Of a stretch of 64,000 nt of DNA, positions 45,579 through 52,905 are shown piece after piece (position 1 is the stretch's first letter; each line of letters begins with the position of its first letter). Where the stretch lies: contig CAYULA010000006.1 in assembly GCA_964445525.1 (NCBI GenBank), forward strand, positions 30,594 through 94,593, given 5' to 3'. The notes under the pieces are model-generated. The model ran no database searches. It worked only from the letters and a program-made list of their open reading frames with translations, and had not been told where the DNA came from. This DNA is from Penumbrarchaeum sp964445525 (GTDB lineage: Archaea > Thermoplasmatota > Penumbrarchaeia > Penumbrarchaeales > Penumbrarchaeaceae). The position numbers were made by a program, and so were the translations under genes.

Positions 45579-48500
45579 TCAGCGGATGTGTTCGGGAGGA
45601 GCCGGGGGAGGAGGAATATTTCCGCGCTTAATTGTGTTGTTAGGAACTGTCTCGGAACCATTGGTTACATTGCTATGATGAGAATTGTTGTTCGGTACGT
45701 CTCTGCTGTTTTGAGATGGCCTCTTTTTGATAAGGACCAATACCAATACCATTATCAGAACCAGTAGAAGTATTACCGATCCGATAACGGCAAAGAGTAT
45801 TGCGCCGTCCCCTACATTTGAATCTTCTGCAATATCATCTGATACCTGATCCTCTCCGGCAACCACTTCAACAAAACTGCTCTTTTCCATAATATTTCCC
45901 GCAGGATCCTTTACATATCCGGTAATCTGATACCTTCCAGGTTCCGTATACGAGTGTTCGAAAATGGGGTTTGGGGACCAATCGGGACTTCCTTCTCCGG
46001 TAAAATCAACAGCATAGAATGTTATTCCGTTCTTATCCTCGGATGAGGATAGATCAACCACAACCTGGCTCCCGGTCTCGAAAACCCCTTCCGGAGGTTC
46101 GTTCACGGTGAGACCGATAGAGGGTTCTTTCGAATCTTTTTTGAAATCCATTGACCTTGTTTCCATTTTATTCCCGGCCGCATCCGTTGCCCAATACAGC
46201 AGTGTGTTGCTGCCTTCCGGAATATTCAATGGTTCACGATAGACCTCTGTTTCCTCTCCTGACCATTTATATTCTATCTGGACGGGTGAGGATCTCTCGT
46301 CTTCACCCTGAAGGCTGAGTTCAACCTTGGCGGAATCGGTCATATACCAACCGTTTACGGGTTCTTCGGAAACCAAAGGCTCGATAAAGGGAGTTCTCAG
46401 ATCTACATTGAAGAAATAGTTGATCGGCTCGATCGGATTTCCCGCTTCATCCGATCCCTGAACCCATATCTCGGTCGTTCCCTCGTTGATCTGAATGGGT
46501 CCGTCATATGTCTGGTAGGAATCTCCGTTTATGGTGTAATTGATCTCCATATCCTCCTCGGAACCGGTCAATTCCAGAACAGGGGCAATGGTTATCCAAT
46601 CACTTGAATTGTCCCTGTCGTATTCCCATCCCTCAAAAGAACCTGAAACAACAGGAGAAACCGTATCCACCTTCACATCAACTCTGGTCTCTTCACCCCT
46701 GTTTCCAGCTTTATCTATGGGTAGCAGAGTTATGGAATGCTCTCCGTCGGATATCTCGATGGGTTGGACGAATCTGATGAGATCTCCGTCGTCGATAGAG
46801 TAGTAGAGTGCTTCCGCATCTTCAGATTTCAGGGAAAGGGTGGGTTCGGTCCTGTAGTATCCGTTCTGACCATCAGGGACCTCGGGATAGAGTGTATATT
46901 CCAAAGTAGGTAGTATTGTATCGACCTTGAAGGACCTGGTCTTCTCTTCCTCGGTATTTCCGGCCTGATCCACCGTCCTCCAGAATAGCGTGGACATTCC
47001 CTCCGGCGGTGAGATGGGTTCGGCATAGGTCTGATAATCATCGTTTCCGAACTTGTATTCGATGATCGCGTTGGGATGAGCTGTATTGAGTGTAATGAGA
47101 GGCGGTGAAGTATACCACGTATCCTCGGGCATATCCGGTTCGACAACGATGGAGGAGGTTGGTGAAATGGTGTCTACTTTGATATCGATGAAATGGTAAT
47201 CCTCCCTGTTTTCATGCCTGTCAACTGCATAAAAGGATATATTCCATGTCCCGTCCGGAACATAAAATGGCTGTGAGTATTCGATCTCCTCTCCGTTATT
47301 GAATTTATAGAAAATGTCCGCGGAGGACTCGGATGAGAGTGTTATTGCAGGGGATGTCACGAACCACCCGTCTCTCCCGTCAGGCAACTTAGGGTTTATG
47401 GAGAGTTCGGTAACAGGCGGAACAAGGTCCAGGAGGTCCAGGTCATAATTCAGATCCGAACCGGAGGTGGAAGATGTTATCAGTATGAATGAATTGTACT
47501 GGTCCCCCCATCCCTCAAGGTCGATTACCCTGCTCCTGGATCCACCGTAATCGATGTGTTCAACAGTTCTTGGGGGGTTTGATTCGTAATAGATTGCTCC
47601 AACGGGAGATCCTGAGGAATAGGAGAGTTCCAATCTGTAGGTTTCGTCATCCTGAGGAGGAGAAGAGAATCTTATGGAGTTAACACCATAACCGCTGATC
47701 TTCTGATTTCCCGTGAGCGAGGATGTAATCGGAACACCATTGTGGGACCTTGTCAAGGGCAGTCTGAGATTTCCGTGAGAATAGTATTTCTGCTCATACG
47801 AATAGATATCACCGTCACCGGCGTTATCGTCATTGACACTGAGCGCCACCATCCATTTTGAAAAAGCATCGTAGAACCTGTCGCTTGAACCTGAGGCTGC
47901 CAATCCTGCATTCACACCATTGATCCCATTGGATGTTGACCTCACCAACCCGTGAGTGTAATTCTTGTCTCCGTAATGTTCGACCATGTAAAGCTGGAAC
48001 AGGAAGCTTGATCCATAGTATGATGTGGTGGAATCAGCATAAAATGTACTATCACTGACCACCAGGGAATGTCTGGGTGCCCAGTTTAGATATGCATAAA
48101 CATGAGAGGAAATTCCCGATGTGATTCCGTATACAAGGTATGCCGCGAAATCCGCACAACCCTCATCCACCCAGAGATTCTCGTTTGAATCATACTGTCT
48201 GTGAACATAATGCTGGAATTCATGAGCAGCTATTATTCCGCCCCATGAGAAATCGTCCCGGTCCAGGTGGAATTCATCTGTTCCAGGCTGATAATATCCA
48301 CCGACCCCGCTTGGACCGTCGATTTTATGGATAAGGAAATCGACATGGTCGATGTTATCACTGGGGTCAAAATAGTCCTTGACCCGTGGCCAGGAGTAAT
48401 TCCTGAAATCATCTATGATCCTGTCGAGGAGATCCTTCTCACTTGAAGATAGTGCTCCCCCGCCGCTTGAGCTTGTGTCAACGTATACATCGAGATGTGT

Positions 48501-48839
48501 GCCGTCAAAATAGTGTGAGTAATCGGCTCTGGTTGGCGTGGATAAAGTTGTGGAAGGGGTCCATCCGTAAGGGTGGATTACCGCATCCTCGGGCATTGGT
48601 TCGGGAGTCTGTATGAATTCTGATCCGGCTGATGCAAACCTTGGCCTGTATCCAAGTGCGACCAGAGGATCCTCGCCGGTATCATATCCTCCAGGATAAT
48701 CCACCTGCTTTTTGTTGTCGATTTCATCTGTATCTGCAACTGCCGATGTCATTGCAATCATTGACATTGACAGTAGAAGTATCGAAATGATGATCGCCGG
48801 AATTGCATGTGTGATCATTCTGTTTTTGTTGTAGGTCAT
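45579..48839 (-). CDS. Secreted, membrane-anchored HExxH metalloprotease with Ig-like repeats
   Basis: A 1086-residue protein. A signal peptide (IPAIIISILLLSMSMIAMTSAVA) precedes a peptidase domain with the zinc motif AAHEFQHYVH near residues 204-213 and a downstream VDEGCADFAAY glutamate ligand, the gluzincin arrangement. Next comes a jelly-roll-like region, then about five Ig/OmpL47-like repeats sharing DTISPT and YxxDxxGN patterns (e.g. DEAGNPIEP, DQAGNTEEE), a C-terminal membrane helix and an Asn/Pro-rich tail. The substrate is unknown; neighbouring surface proteins are candidates. The ATG at 48839 has GGAGG 8 nt upstream. The ORF extends further, to 49055, but that part overlaps cysS and lacks a signal sequence. 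Confidence 0.85.
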   Translation of the reverse strand: MTYNKNRMITHAIPAIIISILLLSMSMIAMTSAVADTDEIDNKKQVDYPGGYDTGEDPLVALGYRPRFASAGSEFIQTPEPMPEDAVIHPYGWTPSTTLSTPTRADYSHYFDGTHLDVYVDTSSSGGGALSSSEKDLLDRIIDDFRNYSWPRVKDYFDPSDNIDHVDFLIHKIDGPSGVGGYYQPGTDEFHLDRDDFSWGGIIAAHEFQHYVHRQYDSNENLWVDEGCADFAAYLVYGITSGISSHVYAYLNWAPRHSLVVSDSTFYADSTTSYYGSSFLFQLYMVEHYGDKNYTHGLVRSTSNGINGVNAGLAASGSSDRFYDAFSKWMVALSVNDDNAGDGDIYSYEQKYYSHGNLRLPLTRSHNGVPITSSLTGNQKISGYGVNSIRFSSPPQDDETYRLELSYSSGSPVGAIYYESNPPRTVEHIDYGGSRSRVIDLEGWGDQYNSFILITSSTSGSDLNYDLDLLDLVPPVTELSINPKLPDGRDGWFVTSPAITLSSESSADIFYKFNNGEEIEYSQPFYVPDGTWNISFYAVDRHENREDYHFIDIKVDTISPTSSIVVEPDMPEDTWYTSPPLITLNTAHPNAIIEYKFGNDDYQTYAEPISPPEGMSTLFWRTVDQAGNTEEEKTRSFKVDTILPTLEYTLYPEVPDGQNGYYRTEPTLSLKSEDAEALYYSIDDGDLIRFVQPIEISDGEHSITLLPIDKAGNRGEETRVDVKVDTVSPVVSGSFEGWEYDRDNSSDWITIAPVLELTGSEEDMEINYTINGDSYQTYDGPIQINEGTTEIWVQGSDEAGNPIEPINYFFNVDLRTPFIEPLVSEEPVNGWYMTDSAKVELSLQGEDERSSPVQIEYKWSGEETEVYREPLNIPEGSNTLLYWATDAAGNKMETRSMDFKKDSKEPSIGLTVNEPPEGVFETGSQVVVDLSSSEDKNGITFYAVDFTGEGSPDWSPNPIFEHSYTEPGRYQITGYVKDPAGNIMEKSSFVEVVAGEDQVSDDIAEDSNVGDGAILFAVIGSVILLLVLIMVLVLVLIKKRPSQNSRDVPNNNSHHSNVTNGSETVPNNTIKRGNIPPPPAPPEHIR

Positions 48840-48847
48840 GGTCTTTT

Positions 48848-48852
48848 CCTCC
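48848..48852 (-). promoter_or_regulatory. Shine-Dalgarno site deciding the metalloprotease start
   Basis: GGAGG on the minus strand, 8 nt before ATG 48839. The in-frame ATG at 48857 has only a weak AGGTAAGT context. Confidence 0.75.
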
Positions 48853-48885
48853 GGCATACTTACCTGTATTTCCCGTTCTACTTCT

Positions 48886-48896
48886 ATTATATAAAC
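48886..48896 (-). promoter_or_regulatory. TATA box of the metalloprotease gene
   Basis: GTTTATATAAT on the minus strand predicts initiation near 48865, 26 nt before the ATG, leaving room for the GGAGG site. Confidence 0.6.
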
Positions 48897-49020
48897 GATT
48901 GCTCCTAAATGTGTCGCCGGATATGTCAAGAAATTACTAATGCAGTAAATGCCCCCGGCCAGCAGTGATGGGATACCCGCAATATTTATGGGAAAACCAT
49001 AAATAACATTTTTGAAGGGG

Positions 49021-50460
49021 CTAATTCTCCTTGAATTTCCATATGGTCTTTTCACCGTCTTCCAGGACTATACCCGCATCTCTCAATCTATCCCGAATCG
49101 AATCCGCTTTAGACCAGTCCTTGTTCACCCTTGCCTCGTTTCTGAGATCTATCAAAATCCGGATGATCCGGTCAAGAATCTCGTGGTCGATATCTTCTCC
49201 CTTTTCGGATTTAAGATCAAGTCCAAGAATATCTGTCAATTCTTCGAATATCGAAAGAATAGGGTAGGCATTATTCGGTTTCAGTCGGTTATCTTTGCTG
49301 AGTTTTTTTACAGTTGAGTCTATCTTGAAAAGAACTGCCACTGCGATCCTGGTATTGAAATCGTCATCCATTGCCTTTTGGAAATCCTTCTTGAATGAAT
49401 ATGCCATTTTCAGTATGTCATCGTCCGGTTGGCCGAGATCAGGAATGATTCCGTCCTCGGGCTCACCCGTTATTTCGATTAGGCCCGACCTGAGTTTGAC
49501 AAGTCTCTCATATGATCTTTTGGCTTCCTCCAGTGCCTGGTCGGAGAAATCGATGGGAGACCTGTAATGGGTATAAACCAGAAAGAATCTCAAAACCATC
49601 GGTTCGAACCTGTCCAGGACATCCTTTATGGTAAAGAAATTACCAAGGGATTTCGACATCTTTTCCTTGTTTATCTCCACGAAACCATTGTGGAGCCAGT
49701 ACCTTGCGAAAGGTTTGCCTGTATAGGATTCGGACTGCAGAATCTCCGATTCATGATGAGGGAAAATAAGATCCATCCCTCCCCCGTGGATATCCAAAGT
49801 CCTTCCTATATATTTCCAGGCCATAGTGGAACATTCTATATGCCATCCTGGTCTGCCACTGCCCCACGGGGATTCCCAGGATATCTCACCAGGTTTTGCA
49901 GACTTCCAGAGGGCGAAATCCTTTGGGTTTCTCTTTTCTTCGTTGCCCTCAATTCTCGCACCATCCCTCATGTCATCCAGGGATTGATGTCTGAGCTTTC
50001 CGAAGATCTCCTTGGCCTTCTCTACATCGAAATAGACTGATCCGTTGACCTCGTATGCATATCCTTTGTCGATCAATCCCTTGACGACATTTACCATATC
50101 TGGAATGGTCTCCGAAGCTTTGGGGTGTATGTCAGCTTTCCTGATGTTGAGCTTGCCCATATCCTTGAAATATTCCTGTATATACTGCTCGGACAGAACC
50201 AGGGGAGGGATGCTTCTTTCCCTGGACCTGTTTATTATCTTATCATCCACATCGGTAAAGTTCTGAACATAGGTTACACTGTATTCCTTGTATTCGAGAT
50301 ATCTTCTGATAACATCAAAGGCCACATATGATCTGGCATGGCCTACGTGACAGTTGTCGTATACGGTAGGACCGCAAACGTACATACCCACTTTTCCTTC
50401 CTCAATCGGTTCAAAAACCTGTTTCTCTCTGGCTTCTGTGTTGTAGACCTTAAGGACCAT
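49021..50460 (-). CDS. cysS: Cysteinyl-tRNA synthetase
   Basis: Class I aminoacyl-tRNA synthetase charging tRNA-Cys. In the 479 residues, C29 of YVCGPTVYD and the HVGH signature at 38-41 open the catalytic Rossmann fold. GWHIECSTMAWKYIG and HGGGMDLIFPHHESE supply the other zinc ligands, and the KMSKS loop reads EKMSKSLGNF. The C-terminal helical tRNA-binding domain is present, so the gene is full length. Because CysS exists, Cys-tRNA need not come from the SepRS/SepCysS route. The start is ATG 50460, with GGGAGG 9 nt upstream inside an inverted repeat. Confidence 0.97.
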   Translation of the reverse strand: MVLKVYNTEAREKQVFEPIEEGKVGMYVCGPTVYDNCHVGHARSYVAFDVIRRYLEYKEYSVTYVQNFTDVDDKIINRSRERSIPPLVLSEQYIQEYFKDMGKLNIRKADIHPKASETIPDMVNVVKGLIDKGYAYEVNGSVYFDVEKAKEIFGKLRHQSLDDMRDGARIEGNEEKRNPKDFALWKSAKPGEISWESPWGSGRPGWHIECSTMAWKYIGRTLDIHGGGMDLIFPHHESEILQSESYTGKPFARYWLHNGFVEINKEKMSKSLGNFFTIKDVLDRFEPMVLRFFLVYTHYRSPIDFSDQALEEAKRSYERLVKLRSGLIEITGEPEDGIIPDLGQPDDDILKMAYSFKKDFQKAMDDDFNTRIAVAVLFKIDSTVKKLSKDNRLKPNNAYPILSIFEELTDILGLDLKSEKGEDIDHEILDRIIRILIDLRNEARVNKDWSKADSIRDRLRDAGIVLEDGEKTIWKFKEN

Positions 50461-50467
50461 AACTAAT

Positions 50468-50484
50468 GTCCTCCCGGGGAGGAC
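50468..50484 (-). promoter_or_regulatory. Inverted repeat overlapping the cysS ribosome site
   Basis: GTCCTCCC and GGGAGGAC flank a single G just upstream of cysS. In RNA, GUCCUC/GAGGAC could close a 5-nt loop and cover the ribosome site. However, the TATA box at 50501-50510 predicts initiation near 50479, inside the repeat, so it may act as DNA or be coincidental. Confidence 0.35.
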
Positions 50485-50500
50485 ACCTATCCGGCTTTTT

Positions 50501-50510
50501 GTATATTTAA
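50501..50510 (-). promoter_or_regulatory. TATA box of cysS
   Basis: TTAAATATAC on the minus strand, about 45 bp before ATG 50460. It predicts a short leader of ~20 nt that contains GGGAGG. Confidence 0.55.
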
Positions 50511-50529
50511 CATTCCAAATATCACACTG

Positions 50530-50928
50530 TTATTCCAGGGCTTCCATTATTAATTTCACTGCCCTGGCATTCTTTTCAATGGGAACCCATTGAAAGAAGC
50601 ACTGGTCGAAGCTGAGCTGGGATTTTCTGGCCTTCATCAGATAGTCCATTGAATCAAAATCCCTTTCGGGTACCTGTCCGTTCATGTAGTTGACAACGGA
50701 CCTGGAATCGCCCTTCAAGATTAGTCTCTTGACGTTATTCCTGGCTGCTAGCTCCATTCCCTGGATCAATGCTTCCCAATGGGCCCTGGATTGTGATCCG
50801 GCGTATGGAACCACGCCCCCTATCTCATCAATGACCTCATCACCGTCCATAAGGACCGCTCCTATTGCCATCTGGCCGCCCTTGTAGGGAACCGAGCCGT
50901 GAAAGTAAACCTCCTTGTTGGCATCCAT
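50530..50928 (-). CDS. RNase H-like protein lacking two catalytic acidic residues
   Basis: A 132-residue protein with the RNase HI fold pattern: EVYFHGSV-x(10)-AIGAVL, RAHWEALIQGMELA, LILKGDSRSVVNYMNG and KNARAVKLIMEAL. Active RNase HI reads (T)DGS in the first strand and NxxAD near the end. Here the first Asp is His and the last is Val, while the Glu of HWEAL and the Asp of KGDSR remain. It is therefore probably not a standard RNase H; a nucleic-acid-binding or altered role is possible. ATG 50928 chosen; an in-frame TTG at 50934 also fits. A TATA tract near 50960-50969 suggests a leader of 0-10 nt. Confidence 0.75.
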   Translation of the reverse strand: MDANKEVYFHGSVPYKGGQMAIGAVLMDGDEVIDEIGGVVPYAGSQSRAHWEALIQGMELAARNNVKRLILKGDSRSVVNYMNGQVPERDFDSMDYLMKARKSQLSFDQCFFQWVPIEKNARAVKLIMEALE

Positions 50929-50959
50929 TTTCAAACCCGGGAGGATATTCTCCGATAAG

Positions 50960-50969
50960 TTATATAATA
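50960..50969 (-). promoter_or_regulatory. TATA box of the RNase H-like gene
   Basis: TATTATATAA on the minus strand, about 35 bp before ATG 50928; the mRNA would have almost no leader. Confidence 0.5.
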
Positions 50970-51032
50970 CAAACGAGTGGAATTACCCTGAAAATTTGCT
51001 ATTTCACATGATTCGGGTCCGATTCAGAATAT

Positions 51033-51416
51033 TCAGAGTTTGTTTTTCCCTTTCTTGGATCTGTAATTCTGCTTGCCCGGCTTGGTATGGAAGGATTTGC
51101 CGGTTCCTCTCCTATTTTTTCTTCCCTGTTCCTGGCCAGGTCTCCTGTCTCTATTTCTTGAGTGTCTTCCTTTTGACCTTTCACCCTCCGATATGAAGAG
51201 CTCCCTTCCAAGCAATCCTTTCAGTATGGAGGGGTCCTCAACTTTGGGAGAGAGGACCACATATGGAAATGACACTGGACCGGTGATCCTGATCACTTTG
51301 CCGATAGTATTCGATCTCCTGTCCTTTACATAATCGCCTATCTTGGGAGTTTCCTTGCTCCTCAGGATTATATTACCCCTGTTGGAGAAGTTGACAACCT
51401 TTCCTGCAGATTTCAT
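51033..51416 (-). CDS. gar1: H/ACA ribonucleoprotein subunit Gar1
   Basis: Core protein of H/ACA RNPs, which guide pseudouridylation of rRNA with Cbf5, Nop10 and L7Ae. The 127-residue chain has the Gar1 beta-barrel (GKVVNFSNRGNIILRS, then IGDYVKD, GKVIRITGPVSFPYVVLSPK) and a Lys/Arg/Gly-rich tail that likely binds RNA. ATG 51416 is chosen because it opens directly before the conserved barrel; an in-frame TTG at 51431 is possible. No ribosome site is visible. It is divergent from the J-domain gene and separated from the RNase H-like gene by about 100 nt. Confidence 0.88.
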   Translation of the reverse strand: MKSAGKVVNFSNRGNIILRSKETPKIGDYVKDRRSNTIGKVIRITGPVSFPYVVLSPKVEDPSILKGLLGRELFISEGERSKGRHSRNRDRRPGQEQGRKNRRGTGKSFHTKPGKQNYRSKKGKNKL

Positions 51417-51520
51417 GGAACAATCAGACAAGATAAGGTATACCGGTTCTTACTGTTTTCCCACTCTCAAAGGAACGTAACACCAAAAAGATAATGATAA
51501 AGGGAATAAATTTGGTCTTA

Positions 51521-51525
51521 GGAGG
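51521..51525 (+). promoter_or_regulatory. Shine-Dalgarno site deciding the J-domain gene start
   Basis: GGAGG 7 nt before TTG 51533. The alternative ATG at 51494 lacks any upstream match. Confidence 0.65.
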
Positions 51526-51532
51526 ATCCCCT

Positions 51533-52177
51533 TTGGAGGTGGACTACTACTATCTTCTCGGCATAGGCGAACAAGCCAGTCCAAAGGAAATAAGGATGGC
51601 CTACAGGAAAATGGCCGAAGTATACCATCCGGATAAATTGAGAAAGCTCCCTGAAAACAGTAGAAAGGAAGGGGAGGAGATAATGAGGCTGCTCAATGAG
51701 GCAAAATCCATTCTTCTGGATCCGGAAAGAAGATCAAGATATGATGAGAGAATAGGAGCGGGGATCGAACTGGAAGAGGGTGTAATTGTACAAGGACCGA
51801 AAACAGAGGATTCCAATGGATATTTGGTTGCAATAGAAAAGGAATCCATGGGAAAGAAGATGTCCAGGGTGCTTGGATCCATGAAGGTGGCCTTCAGGAA
51901 GGATCGGGCCTTTCAGAAGAAGATAGCAGTGGCAGAGGAAATGGTGGAAGCCCAGGTGATCGAGGATGAGGCTAGGCCGGCGACCTTCGAGATAACAGAG
52001 GATTCCGGCGGAGAAGAAGATGAAGAAGTGGAAATGAAGCTCAGGTTCACGGTTGTCGAGGAGAATTCCGATACAAAAAATACTGAAAAAGAAAAAAAAT
52101 TCAGGATACTGGCAATAGAAGGTAGTGAGGAGGAGGAGATCAACGAGGGAGAAGAGGTGGACGTGGAATGGGAATAG
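51533..52177 (+). CDS. J-domain protein with acidic C-terminal region
   Basis: A 214-residue protein. The N-terminal ~65 residues are a J-domain: DYYYLLGIGEQASPKEIRMAYRKMAEVYHPDK with the HPD tripeptide that stimulates Hsp70 ATPase, then LLNEAKSILLDPERRSRYDER. There is no G/F region, zinc finger or substrate domain of DnaJ proper; the rest is charged, with acidic blocks near the end. Its Hsp70 partner is not in the window. TTG 51533 is preferred for its ribosome site and because the J-domain begins at once; ATG 51494 would add 13 residues. It overlaps the next gene by 10 bases, so co-expression is likely. Confidence 0.8.
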   Translation: MEVDYYYLLGIGEQASPKEIRMAYRKMAEVYHPDKLRKLPENSRKEGEEIMRLLNEAKSILLDPERRSRYDERIGAGIELEEGVIVQGPKTEDSNGYLVAIEKESMGKKMSRVLGSMKVAFRKDRAFQKKIAVAEEMVEAQVIEDEARPATFEITEDSGGEEDEEVEMKLRFTVVEENSDTKNTEKEKKFRILAIEGSEEEEINEGEEVDVEWE

Positions 52178-52803
52178 GGGCCCTTGGGGATATCGAAAGG
52201 CTACTCAAGAGAATATCAGGTCTGTCAATAGGGATCATTACTGGAGATTTTTCCAGAATACATGATCTTGTCAAAACAGCCAGGGAAATGGAGTTGAACA
52301 TCACAATAATCGGGAAGGATGAAGTGATGGACAAGGATTTTGATTGTATTTTGCTTGATGATCCCGAGTCCGTTCCGGCTGATAAGATCAGATCTTCCAA
52401 TATTGTTGAGATGTTGGATGATACGGAAAGTTCTTTACAGAGAGCTTTGGCAGCGGGAATGGGGGCATTCAACCCGGAAAGGTTGGTGACGGGCATTGAT
52501 CCCGGAAAGAGACCGGGTGTTGCATTTATTGCCGATGGAAGGTTGATCTCCATTTACAAGTCATCGTCTCCGAAGGCTGCCGTAAAAAGAGTTTTCCTAA
52601 TGAAGGAGGCCGTCAAACCTCAGCATTCGCTTGTAAGGTTGGGCGATGGAGATCCCTCAAACAGGGATAGGACATTAAAATACCTCTATCAGACAGATAT
52701 CCCTGTTGAGATGGTCGATGAGAGCATGACAACAACAGCCAGAAAATACAGGGACGAGGTATCGGCCATAGCAATCGCGCTTACTCCCGGAAATCCTCCA
52801 TAG
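52168..52803 (+). CDS. RuvC/RNase H-fold protein of unknown function
   Basis: A 211-residue protein. The second half resembles RuvC/YqgF-type RNase H folds: LVTGIDPGKRPGVAFIADGRL has the first Asp and Gly of the fold, HSLVRLGDGDPSNRD is the middle acidic strand, and VEMVDESMTTTARKYRDEVSAIAIAL matches the terminal DE-s-T-T-x-A signature seen in YqgF relatives. The first ~100 residues are a separate alpha/beta unit (IGIITGDFSRIHDLVKTA). A nuclease role in DNA or RNA processing is possible but unproven. It overlaps the J-domain gene by 10 nt. Confidence 0.65.
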   Translation: MGIGALGDIERLLKRISGLSIGIITGDFSRIHDLVKTAREMELNITIIGKDEVMDKDFDCILLDDPESVPADKIRSSNIVEMLDDTESSLQRALAAGMGAFNPERLVTGIDPGKRPGVAFIADGRLISIYKSSSPKAAVKRVFLMKEAVKPQHSLVRLGDGDPSNRDRTLKYLYQTDIPVEMVDESMTTTARKYRDEVSAIAIALTPGNPP

Positions 52804-52847
52804 TGTGATCTCTGTTGAATATCATTACACGTAACACCAACATCAAC

Positions 52848-52857
52848 CTTTTTAAAC
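52848..52857 (+). promoter_or_regulatory. TATA box of the cdc48 operon
   Basis: CTTTTTAAAC, preceded by a CAAC BRE-like sequence, about 53 bp before ATG 52906. It predicts initiation near 52878 and a leader of ~28 nt ending in GGAGGG. Confidence 0.6.
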
Positions 52858-52905
52858 GTATTATGACATCGTTTAACAAGACAAGAAGGGAAAGAACGGA
52901 GGGTC

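Noticed and set aside
45461..45580. tRNA, RNase P RNA or SRP RNA
   Set aside because: No T-loop, anticodon arm or conserved RNase P/SRP core words were found; only generic stems are present.
48840..49055. 72-residue N-terminal extension of the metalloprotease
   Set aside because: It would overlap cysS and place the signal peptide internally; GGAGG before ATG 48839 decides the start.
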